Part shown: positions 42,480-52,550 of the stretch, piece by piece | Numbering within the stretch: position 1 is the stretch's first letter | How the letters are laid out: each line of letters starts with the position of its first letter | Assembly (NCBI RefSeq): GCF_029784135.1 | Contig: NC_073746.1 | Coordinates: 185,137,983-185,201,982, forward strand | DNA length: 64,000 nucleotides | Direction: 5' to 3' | From: Toxorhynchites rutilus septentrionalis | Taxonomy: Eukaryota; Arthropoda; Insecta; Diptera; Culicidae | Made by a program: the position numbers and the translations under genes | The notes under the pieces: generated by a model | The model's input: the letters and a program-made list of their open reading frames with translations, nothing else | The model's database searches: none | Told to the model about the DNA's origin: nothing

Positions 42480-42552
42480 CATACGCACACGACACACTGA
42501 TTAATGCAAGCAAAACCGATAGACGAACTAATAGAAAGTCACACACTGCCAT
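42480..42552 (-). CDS. CLIP-domain serine protease, exon 1 (signal peptide)
   Basis: ATG at 42550-42552. It encodes 24 residues that form a secretion signal: a polar start, a hydrophobic core (VRLSVLLALISVSCA) and probable cleavage after Ala23. The last codon is split after one base, and the donor is GTTACG. Intron 1 is 54 nt. Joining exons 1-4 gives 987 nt (328 codons plus stop) with no phase conflict. The next ATG in frame lies in exon 2 after the first CLIP cysteines, so this start is required for secretion. Confidence 0.85.
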
Positions 42553-42700
42553 CACTTGCCGCCGAATAGCCTAAGGACTTATCTCAGACTGCGGACTGCT
42601 CGAAAATATGTGATCTGGAATTGATGCCTTTCTGGGATTCACCGACAAGAATCATTTACGATTTCCAGCGTTATGCTGTTCATCGTTTCCTTCATCAGTG

Positions 42701-42719
42701 TATTTATAAATAATATATA
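42701..42719 (-). promoter_or_regulatory. Candidate TATA region of the serine protease
   Basis: The minus strand reads TATATATT (42712-42719) and TATAAATA (42701-42708), about 150-165 nt upstream of the ATG. A start site about 30 nt downstream would leave roughly 120-130 nt of leader. No clear initiator was found. Confidence 0.45.
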
Positions 42720-42724
42720 AAACT

Positions 42725-42734
42725 GGGGAATTCC
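42725..42734. promoter_or_regulatory. Perfect kappaB/Rel-type site
   Basis: GGGGAATTCC matches the palindromic Rel consensus GGGRNWYYCC at all ten positions. It lies only 5-24 bp upstream of the TATA-like boxes and about 175 bp upstream of the protease ATG. Placement suggests Toll/Imd-type control; binding is not shown. Confidence 0.5.
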
Positions 42735-43291
42735 ATGAAGCTGAGAACTTTCTCATTCTGTGTCAGCGTGGTATCAACTGTTCAGTGTGTGCTGCTTTTA
42801 ATCAAAATGATGTGATGAATATACAATTCACTACAACTCGGTCGGTTTCATTCAACATTTGCTAGTGAACGTTTCACTTCACTCTCGCATCCTCAACAAC
42901 AATGGATTTTTTTATAAGTTGCTTATGAGTTGTGGATTTAGCGAAGACTACGGATTACTGGAAAGAGTTTCCGAATGTTTGTTATCAACTGCGAATTGTG
43001 TGACTTCATGTGTATTTATAAAAAAAAAACATGAACCCTTTTCGTAACATTATTGTTGTGAGATTAAGATGTTATAATTAGTATAGACACAGTCAAGCAT
43101 GACCTTTCATATCGCGAGATGATGTTGGCACAGTCCAGCTTCATAAGAGCCACATTTCCCTCTCTCATCTCTTCTCTGGAAATAACGTTCATAGAAGAAC
43201 TTAGTCGTCTATCTTATCAGTATCTAGGCGAGAAACTTCCGCCTGGAATGTAAAATACGTGCAAAAATCAGTGCAAATCGGAATACAATTG

Positions 43292-44409
43292 AGTAATTCC
43301 AAATGAAATCGACAAATGACAAAACATGAGTATTTTTGATTCGAATGAAAGTGTGTATTCCGTTTGGGTTAGAGGAAATATGAGTTTTCCACAGCAATTG
43401 GGAATTTTTTGACTCAAGCGTAACTTTTGAAAAGGGCGTATCGATTTGAGTAAGAGAAATCTTTGATCATTTATATCTCAAAAACTATGAGTCGTACCGA
43501 AATAGTGTCTTATGGCGGGTTTACATTAGGGAGATCTATAGCTATAGATGGATTTATTCACGTGAAAATAGGTGTAAACGGGTGAGAATAAATATGATAC
43601 ACTTATTCGAGGTATATATAACTTGAATAAATTCAGCATATGTAAACGCTTGTGAATTTCTCACTGGTGAGAAATCACTAAAGATGGATGCAGTTGAATA
43701 AATTCACCGAAAATATGGATATATTCATTATAGAAGTTCACGCTAGTGTAAACGGTTGATGCGATTTCTAAAAATCTCACATGAATATATATAGATAGAG
43801 TATTAGAGTATTGATGGTTGAATATGAAAAAAATGTACACTGAGAAAAAAATAGTACTCTTTTTTTTATTTACAAAATAAAAATTCAATTTGCAATATCC
43901 AAAATACATATTATAAAATACATACAAAAATTCGAAGTTTCAACAATTCCTAAAAATTCGATGTTCCACAAACTTTGTCAAAAATAGTTTTACCATCTTG
44001 GGCCAATTTTTTAAATTTTCTACAAAATATTATATGAAAAAATTGAAAAAAATATAAAAAATACGTATTTTTTGATATCGCAAATTAAAATTTTATTTTG
44101 TGAATAAAAAAAGAGTACTATTTTTTTTCTCGGTGTATATTTTTTTCATATTCAACCATCAATACTCTATAACTTTTTCTAAGACACTATTTCGGTACGA
44201 CTCATAGTTTTTGAGATATAAATTATCAAAGATTTCTCTTACTAAAATCGATACGCCCTTTTCAAAAGTTACGCTTGAGTCAAAAAATTCCCAATCGCTG
44301 TGAAAAACTCATATTTCCTCCAACCCAAACGGAATATACACTTTCATTGGAATCAAAAATACATGTTTTTAAAATCTGCATTTTTAGGACGATTCCATTT
44401 GGAATTGCA
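43292..44409. mobile_element. Non-autonomous relative of the 29.16-kb transposon
   Basis: Ends AATTCCAAATGAAATCG and, inverted, TGCAATTCCAAATGGAATCG. Long inverted arms of about 220 bp contain GTCAAAAAATTCCCAAT-type and AACTATGAGTCGTACCGAAA blocks. Its right half matches 36.36-36.65 and 38.04-38.23 kb. No coding capacity. An inserted segment at about 43513-43797 interrupts the left arm. Confidence 0.8.
43513..43797. mobile_element. Small insertion in the left arm, MITE-like
   Basis: By comparison with the inverted right arm (44140-44200), sequence between GTGTCTTA and TAGAGTATTGATGG is extra. It starts GGCGGGTTTACATTAGGGAG and contains several TGTAAACGSTTG-type repeats in both orientations. 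Its exact ends are uncertain by a few bases. Confidence 0.6.
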
Positions 44410-45455
44410 GAATTCCTTAATGAAAAATCATCCGGCCATTCGGCCATCGCTTTTCCCTCTCATTGAATCATTGATATCGATTCATCATCGGACGTTTGTT
44501 TGTAAAAGGGAAAACAGAAACAACTACACCTGGCACATGTCTGCCTGTTGAATGAAAACCGGAGAAACTTGCGAAAACTTTGCAATGAGCGTGCGGACCG
44601 AGCCAAAAACATACGCACTGATATTACGTAATCACCTTGCCTTGCCCCCTTCTCCTCAGCATCAGCGGTTCGAATGTGAGATTGGTCATTTGAAGTACAG
44701 GAAAATGTTTTGTTTGCGTTTGTGGCGGCTGCACCATAATACATAGCGATTGGTTCGTTCACAGCGAAGCACTGAGAAGGCCGCTCAATTTAATGAACGT
44801 TTTCTCGTAATGTCTTTTCTGCAAGCATGTGATCGTTATATACACTGTCGAACAGATTTCACCTGAGAGTTGCCTTTTTAAGCAACACCTGCTTCGTGAG
44901 TCGGAGTTATGCGCGCGGAGTGCTGTTTCTGGTCGATTTGACTTCGAAATCGATCGATCATACATTTATTTATTTTTTGTTTTTGCAAGCCGCTTTTTTG
45001 TCGGTGTCCGCCACTGGGAGGAAACCGGTCATGTTTGTACACGCAATGATAAACGTCATCCCGAGGACGATGGGGATTTATTATTTTAAATACAGGGTGT
45101 TTCAACAAGAGGTGTCAATGTAAAGACGCCGAAATTTGTTCGCCCCGGAAACGAATGAAAATGAACAAATACCAATTTGTTACCGTTCTGAAGAACTCGT
45201 CATTTCCACAGTCATATTTTGACAAAGGATTTAGGATTTTGTGCCTAGAATATCGGACTAACACAAGAAATTCGAAGAAAATGGATACTGGTATTGTTAG
45301 TAACGCAACGTCGACAAGCGAGTCTAGCACAGTCCTGGTTTAATCGACCAAGAACGTCAGTCGCACCCACTGACTGAGGGATGAGCGGAAACCATCCAGA
45401 CCGTCAAAAATAAAACAACGAAATTTACTGATAAATTTCGAAAATTTATAAATTA

Positions 45456-45690
45456 CTAGCTGACCCGGTAAACTTCTTCCCGCCCAAAATTTAGCTCCAT
45501 TTGCTTGATTTCTTCTCGAATCATGCAGAAATTTGTATTTCATTTGTATGGCAGCCCCCTTTACCTCGATCGCTTACTAATCGATCGCCAATGTGGCTAC
45601 GGAGACCCCCGAGAGAGCGGCGTTGCGTACTATATTTCCAAAGTTGTGAAAAAGATGTTTCATAAAATTTATAGAATGAAATACTGAAAT
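45456..45690 (+). repeat. Interspersed repeat starting CTAGCTGACCCGG
   Basis: CTAGCTGACCCGGTAAACTT starts here, and a copy in the opposite orientation ends at 48513 (AAGTTTGCCGGGTCAGCTAG). This terminal sequence is familiar from many insect genomes, but I cannot assign its class. Confidence 0.5.
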
Positions 45691-46834
45691 CTGTTGAAAA
45701 CAAAAAAAAGACAGATTATGCGTTGAAAGGAGATACAGTATTATAGCACAACAAGATTCCATAGCGTTTACGAAAATCAAGTTCACTCGAATTCCATTTA
45801 TATTCGAAGACACGTAAATAAGTAAATAAATAAAAAATATTGATAGAACGTTTACCCGAATGGTAAACAATCCCGAATGAGAAGGGAAGAATTGTTTAAA
45901 AAAAATAATATTGTGTTTATAATCCTGATAATAAGTTGAACACCACCCGACAGAGAAAACAAGTTATAACAAGTTTACAAGTTATGTATCACTGCTCTTC
46001 CAAGTAAAAATAATTCGGAACAGTACGACATGTCCAAGTTTCATACGACCGCGACGGTTAGTCCATTTATTTATTTAAATAAAAAACGGAACGAAATAAG
46101 TTGTACACCCAACATATTTGACGAAACATTTACATCATAATCCGCATTTCAACATCTCATTCTATGTTCTTGATCAAAGCGAGTCGGTATTCGCCGTCAA
46201 TAAGACTAGTTCATCAGTCATCCTCGATCTTAACGCTCGTCAATTCAATTATAGCAAATGGTTCTTCTAATTGACGTGGCGAATGAATACAAATCAGCCT
46301 CTTCATTCACCTGGATTCAGTCCACCATCACTACTCCACCCTGAAACGAAAACAATTAATGGACGGCTTCATTGTTTACCCACCGTAAGCTCAAATATAA
46401 ATATCGGTACATGTACAACAATATCAGGTATATTACTTCCCACTTTTTTCATTTATTTTCATTTATATGCTCCAGGCAAAATTTACCCTTCGTTCTACTT
46501 TTTCTTCTTTTCTCTGTACACGGTGACTTCAAATCATTCCCTTCGTTGATCGCCGATAAGGTGCTCGTTATTGATGGCATGGGTAGGGAAGCTCACAAAT
46601 GAGCAGAACAAATGTATGGGAAAATGGAAATGATTCTAGTTTTCATCAATTTAAACCATTTACACATCAGGGGACTGTAATATATAGCATAAAAAACAAA
46701 TCTTAGGGAATTTCCGATTCGTTTGACATATAAATCGTATAATTCCGTTCGCGGCAAAAATAGTTATTAGCGTTAACTTTATTTCATAAAAACGTGACCT
46801 GTTTTCTGATTTGGCATCCTTAATGAAAGACGTA

Positions 46835-47072
46835 TAGTGCACTCGTGGCCGAGTGGTTAGCATCTCACATTATCATGCTGGGTGTTCGGGTTCGATTCCC
46901 GTTCTGGCCGGGGGATTTTTCGTCAAATGAATTTTCTTCGACTTGCACTGTGGTCACGCGTATTCAAGAACTTGCCCCTCGGGATACATTCAAGGCGTGT
47001 GTTATTTGGTTTGAGAAATCTCAACTAAGTATTAATAAATGACGCTAGTTAATGCATACGCCATTCAAGAAG
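46835..47072 (+). mobile_element. tRNA-derived SINE with 13-bp target duplication
   Basis: A tRNA-like head with A box (GTGGCCGAGTGGTTAGCATC) and B box (GGGTTCGATTCCCG), then a body of about 155 bp. AATGAAAGACGTA at 46822-46834 and 47073-47085 is the target duplication. A different tRNA head from the SINE at 1561. The target lies in GACGTAGTTCTACGTCA, the inverse of a TGACGTAG LTR-like start. Confidence 0.85.
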
Positions 47073-47192
47073 AATGAAAGACGTAGTTCTACGTCAAAAT
47101 AACTTCAACATGACAGTTGTACAGTGTTTTTAAAATTAGTTTCTTTGTATTGGAGAGTGTGTGTATCACACAGGCGATGAAATATAGAGGAA

Positions 47193-47451
47193 AGTCGGGA
47201 AAGATGGAACCCCTGTATGATTGATAAATTACATTTTTATTTTACATTCTAATGATGTACAGTGTGTCGATACCTTTGACATTTACTGTGTACACCTAGC
47301 TGGTTTCCAGATATCATGGACGAATCAGCAGAGCGGTTTTAAAAACGTAATCCGAAGACCTATTTGAAGATCTTCAAAACTTATCGAGTGCATAGACTTG
47401 AATTTTCAGTTAGTGTCCATCTTCCTCACCAAGTGTCCGTCTTTCCCGACT
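47193..47451. repeat. Candidate small MITE with AGTCGGGAAAGAYGGA ends
   Basis: AGTCGGGAAAGATGGA at 47193 and the inverse of AGTCGGGAAAGACGGA ending 47451 form a 16-bp inverted repeat with one mismatch. No target duplication was established. Confidence 0.45.
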
Positions 47452-48121
47452 CAATCTTATTTTTTCACAGATCCCGGACACATTCATTTTGCAAAATATC
47501 TGCCTCGAAGACAAATCTATATGAATGAAAATGGAAGGCCAAATGTGTTGCTTAGCGGAAAAAACAAGAAAGGAATTGTCCAATTTTAGCCGTCTTTATT
47601 TTGTTTATTCGTCTCTTCCCGTAGGTCAATACAGCAGAGAGAAAAATCGGAAAATTGTCGGCTTTGTTCCAAAGTGAAAATCGATTTTCAGGTGAAATAG
47701 TTTTCTCCTATATCTTCTATCTATCTATACAGCCATTCCATATGAAACCGATATAGTGGTTCTCAGATTTCCGTCAAATCTGGTAATTTTGTTCTTTATC
47801 GCAAGACATCAGACCCTTTTTTTAATTTTTAATTAGGGTGCCCATTTCCATTTTAGGGTAGTCCGAAAAATCAAATTTTTTTTCACTTTTTCTAAAACAT
47901 TACCTTTTATTCATAAAAAATTACTTTTTATTCATAAATTTGAACCACTGAACCGATTCAGATGATCGACATATCAAATTGAAGCCAATGTGCTAGCCTT
48001 TTTAGTAAAAAATATGGAACCTACAAAAGCAATGGATTTTGTTTTCGTAATTAATGATTGTAGTCGTTTTTTTATTGTTTTCACGCTATATTTTTTATAT
48101 TTTTTCTGAAAAGCTGAGGAT

Positions 48122-48274
48122 TTTTCACATACCATACTAACCTCGAGCCCACCGCGAGTAATTGGTTACATATCACTAACATAGCTAATAAAAATATTGC
48201 CAGAATATTGAACTCACGGCCCAGTCAGGCTTACGCCTTATGAGCCATAACAGAAATATATATTTTGGAAAAAA
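48122..48274 (+). mobile_element. 3'-end fragment of an I/LOA-like element
   Basis: Inverse of the 3' untranslated region at 39.79-39.93 kb, containing CCGCGAGTAATTGGTT (48152-48167) and ending in GGAAAAAAAA. Only about 150 bp was inserted, a very short 5'-truncated copy. Confidence 0.65.
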
Positions 48275-48279
48275 AATCA

Positions 48280-48513
48280 TCGATGCTATTTTTTTCGTTT
48301 TTGAGATATGATTTTCAAATTGAAATGACGAGTTTTGGTAGAATAAATAGGAAATATACAGTAAAAGGAAATTGTAAAGAGTCAATTAGAAGATCAATCA
48401 ATGTAGAGTTCTGCGATGAAATTCACGAGCGTTCGTTTAGTAAGGAAACGTGAATGTTTAGAAGGACCCATATAAAAAAATATGGACGAGACGAAGTTTG
48501 CCGGGTCAGCTAG
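48280..48513 (-). repeat. Interspersed repeat, inverse copy of CTAGCTGACCCGG
   Basis: Minus-strand copy of the repeat that begins at 45456. Here the start reads CTAGCTGACCCGGCAAACTT. Confidence 0.45.
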
Positions 48514-48626
48514 TTTTATTATGAAGAGAGATTTGTGGTGAGATAGCTGTATATTTTTTTGTGAAATTCACGAATAAAATCAGCGTTAACTTAAGGTGTT
48601 CGTCTTTACCACCATTCCCCTACCTA

Positions 48627-49925
48627 AAGGGTGTGTCACATCAAATTGCATCACGGAAAAAACGCTGTAGAAATTCGCCCAGTAGACCGATCCTTTTGAA
48701 AATTTTAGACAGTAAAATAAAAACTATTAAACAACTTTTGGCATTTTCTTTTTATTCATACTTCGAGCCCAAGCCCGTATGCCTGCACCTTCCTCTTTAC
48801 CCCGTCCATAAGGTTCTGTACAACGTCAGGTTGTAGTTTTTTTTTGAACAGACATCCATTTTCTCTTGAAGTCCGCCTCCGATTTGACAACTTTTGGGTT
48901 CTTCCGGAGGGCATGCTTCATAATCGCCCAATATTTCTATATTGGGCGAAGCTCCGGCGCGTTGGGCGGGTTCATTTCCTTTGGCACGAAGGTGACCCCG
49001 TTGGCTTCGTACCACTCCAACACGTCCTTTGAATAGTGGCACGAAGCGAGATCCGGCCAGAAGATGGTCGGGCCCTCGTGCTGCTTCAATAGTGGTAGTA
49101 AGCGCTTCTGTAGGCACTCCTTAAGGTAAACCTGCCCGTTTACCGTGCCGGTCATCACGAGGGGGGCGCTCCGCTTTCCGCAAGAGCAGATCGCTTGCCA
49201 CACCATGTACTTTTTGGCAAACTTGGATAGTTTCTGCTTGCGAATCTTCTTCGGAACGCTGAATTTGTCCTCTGCGGAGAAGAACAACAGGCCCGGCAGC
49301 TGACGAAAGTCCGCTTTGACGTAGGTTTCGTCGTCCATTACCAGGAAATGCGGCTTCGTCAGCATTTAGGTGTACAGCTTCCGGGCTCGCGTCTTCCCCA
49401 CCATGTTTTGCCTTTCGTCGCGGTTAGGAGCCTTCTGAACCTTGTATGTACGCAGGCCCTCCCGCTGCTTGGTCCGCTGGACGAATGAACTTGACAAATT
49501 CAGCTTATTGGCGACATCCCGGACCGAACTTCTCGGAACACGTCTAAACTGCTTAACTACGCGCTTGTGATCTTTTTCACTGCCGGAGCATCCATTTTTG
49601 CCGTTCTCTACCTTCTGGTCGATGGTTAGGTTCTCGAAGTATCGTTTTAGTACTCTGCTGACCGTGGATTGGACGATTCCCAGCATCTTACCGATGTCCC
49701 GATGTGACAACTCCGGATTCTCGAAATGAGTGCACAGGATTAATTCACGACGCTCTTTTTCGTTCGACGACATTTTTCCAAATTTACGAAAAATTGACAG
49801 TGAAGCATGGTCAACGTGATCTATACACTCTTATCTGATTATAAGCGAAAGCTGAAGATATAATTCCTAAAAATTAAATTTCTACAGCGTTTTTTCCGTG
49901 ATGCAATTTGATGTGACACACCCTT
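48627..49925 (-). mobile_element. DD37E mariner-type transposon, 1299 bp
   Basis: Perfect 49-bp terminal inverted repeats (AAGGGTGTGTCACATCAAAT...) flanked by TA at 48625-48626 and 49926-49927. It encodes one transposase in the minus direction, now with two stop codons. ITmD37E elements are known from mosquitoes; the spacing here fits. Confidence 0.93.
48780..49773 (-). pseudogene. DD37E mariner transposase with two nonsense codons
   Basis: The N-terminal part (49366-49773) has two helix-turn-helix motifs (ELSHRDIGKMLGIVQSTVSR, SSVRDVANKLNLSSSFVQR). TAA at 49366-49368 replaces a codon between KLYT and MLTKPHFLV. The catalytic domain has Asp in LVMDDETYVKAD, Asp in FWPDLASCHYS and, 37 residues later, RPI followed by TAG then KYWAIMK: the stop stands where the catalytic Glu should be. 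The frame then continues open to the C-terminus near 48780. Confidence 0.9.
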
Positions 49926-50387
49926 TAGTATTCTATTTACGTTGATACATGCATACATGATACATGAGAGAAAGAAACAAAATTCGGTATGTCATTTCAA
50001 TATGCCGTGAAGAACATTTGACGGTGAAGAATCGAATGAGCACGGAGCGTCGTTAGAACAGTTAACGACAAAAGGGCCCGAATGACTCTTGGTTCATGTC
50101 GACAGAGGAACTGCTGGAAGAAGTAAAAACTTATTTCCAATTGAATGCGAAGGCCGATGGCTTCATAGTCCCCTGACTATCCTTAGTTGAATATGGCTTC
50201 GCCGAGCCCTTATTGTAACGAAATCAGCTTCAGGAAGTCTTTAGTCGTATTCTTCAGTGTGGATTGAGAATAGAACGATCCGTGGTCGTGTTCAGTTCAT
50301 TTGCAGTTCATTCGTCTCTAATTTGCATTATTTTACGATACGACCCAGAAGGTGCATTTTATGTGTTTGTTTATTACTTCAAAATCT

Positions 50388-52539
50388 ATGTAAGCGACAT
50401 CGACAATTGCCTTACACAAAATTGCAGCCTAAGACAACTTGCAGATGATGGAGTGGTGTCTGTCGTAGGATCAAACGAATCCGACCTGCAAGGACCCTTA
50501 CAAGATTCTTTGAACAATTTTTCAACCTGGGCTATTGGGCTAGGGATCGAATTCTCCACGGAGAAAACAGAGATGGTGGTTTTTTCTAGGAAGCATAGAC
50601 CAGCAAAACCAAAGCTTCAACTTTTGGGTAAACCGATCACTCATGCTATGTCATTCGAGTATCTTGGGGTCTGGTTCGACTCCAAATGTACTTGGGGGTC
50701 CATATTAGGTATCTGAGTAAAAAATGTCAACAAAGAACAAACTTTCTCCGTACAATTACCGGCACCTGGTGGGGAGCCCATCCCGAAGATCTTATAATGT
50801 TGTATCGAACAACTATTCTCTCAGTGATGGAGTATGGCAGTTTCTGTTTTCAATCAGCTGCCAAAACACACCTCATTAAACTCGAGCGAATTCAGTATCT
50901 TTGTCTCCGTATTGCGTTGGGATGTATGCCCTCAACACATACCATGAGCCTCGAGGTTTTTGGCAGGCGTACTCCCACTAAAAGATCGCTTCAATTTATT
51001 ATCTCTTCGGTTCCTCATCCGGTGTAAGGTTATGAACCCATTGGTGATCGGGAATTTTAAGCAGCTGATCGAGCTGAATTTTCGCTCCGGATTCATGAGT
51101 TCATATCATGAATTCATCTCCATGCAGGTTCATCCTTCTTTGTATATTCTCAACCGTGTTTGTTTTCCTGACTACATCAATTCATTTTGCACTTTTTTCC
51201 TGACTACATCAAAGTGCATTTTGATCTGTTCATGAAGGAGAAAATCCATGATATTCCAGATTATCTTTCATCGGGGATCGTTCCTACGATCTTCAATGCA
51301 AAGTATGGGCGTATCAATTGTGATAATATGTACTTTACTGATGGGTCCACTATAAACGAGTCCACAGGATTTGGAGTGTTCAACGAACTTTTTAGCACCT
51401 TCCACAGTCTTCAGAATCCTTGCTCAGTGTATATTGCTGAATTGGCAGCAATACACTGGGCGCTGGACAGCGTCGCCTCACGACCTGTTGAACACTATTA
51501 CATTGTAACGGATAGTCTTAGCTCTGTCGAAGCTATCCGTTCAGTGAGGCCGGAAAAGCACTCGCCGTACTTCCTTGAGAGAATACGAGAAATTTTGAGT
51601 GCTTTATCCAGACGCTGTTATGTCATTACCTTTGTCTGGGTCCCTTCACATTGCTCAATCCCGGGTAATGAGAGGGCTGACTCATTAGCAAAGGTAGGTG
51701 CAATTGAAGGCGACATTTATTAGCGTCAAATCGCCTTCAATGAATTTTATTCTTTAGTCCGTAAAAATGCCATCGCAAACTGGCAACGTAAGTGGAACGA
51801 AGATGAATTGGGCCGGTGGTTTCACTCGATTATCCCTTAGGTTAGCCTCAAACCATGGTTCAAAAGTCTGGACTTGAGTCGGGACTTTATTCGCACCTTC
51901 TCCCGACTCATGTCCAATCACTGTTCGTTAGACGCGTTACTCTTTCGTTTCAATCTGGCCGGTAGCAATCTCTGCATTTGTGGCCGAGGTTACCACGACA
52001 TCGAACACGTTGTTTGGTCGTGTGAGGTGTATCTTGTTGCCAGATCGAATTTAGAAAACTCCCTTCGGGCTAGAGGGAGGCAGCCCAATGTGCCGGTGAG
52101 AGATGTGTTGGCTCGGTTAGACCTTGATTACATGTCCCAAATATATGTTTTCCTTAAAGCTATCGATGTTCGTGTGTGATTATCCTTATATCCTTATACC
52201 CTGCTTTTCTTCCTTTACGAGTAATTGGTCCCCTTGCTTTAATCAGGAGAACAAGTTGAAATGTAAATTCACAATAGATATACGAATAGATTTAATAATT
52301 GAGTGTGTGTGATTACCAACATTGTAATAATTTCCTTATATCCCATCCTTTTCCTGAAAAATTATGTCACCCTTCTAAACTCGAGTCCACCGCGAGTAAT
52401 CGGTTTCCCACATTTACTAACCATAGATTTAAGAAAATTGTTTGTATATATATAGTTTTAAAAACATATTTAAGAATTCGGCTCCTTTAAACTTACGTAA
52501 CTGAGCCTGTAAAAATAAACGAAGTAAAAAAAAAAATTT
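50388..52539 (+). mobile_element. 5'-truncated copy of the 16.77-kb I/LOA-like element
   Basis: Target duplication CTTCAAAATCT at 50377-50387 and 52540-52550. It begins within the RT (VSDIDNCLTQNCSLRQLADD) and runs through RNase H, the knuckle, a 3' untranslated region with CCGCGAGTAATCGGTT (52389-52404) and an A tail. It is nearly identical to the 16.77-kb element in protein sequence but on the opposite strand. Confidence 0.92.
50390..52179 (+). pseudogene. ORF2 remnant, several frameshifts and stops
   Basis: RT end (50390-50716), then the same -1 shift in TTGGGGG as in the 16.77-kb copy, then RNase H. Extra lesions: a frame change at about 50958, a small local duplication (CCTGACTACATCAA twice at about 51168-51220), TAG at 51721-51723, and TAG at 51838-51840. 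RNase H motifs FTDGST, ELAAIHWALD and GNERADSLAK are preserved, and the C-terminal knuckle CICGRGYHDIEHVVWSC is present. Confidence 0.88.
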
Positions 52540-52550
52540 CTTCAAAATCT

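Noticed and set aside
45090..45350. ACAGGGTGTTTC start resembling a Tc1/mariner end
   Set aside because: No inverse end or TA-flanked partner was found nearby and no transposase fragments follow.
46845..46915. Possible functional tRNA gene (A and B boxes present)
   Set aside because: The head is followed by a SINE body and enclosed by a 13-bp target duplication; the acceptor stem does not close convincingly.
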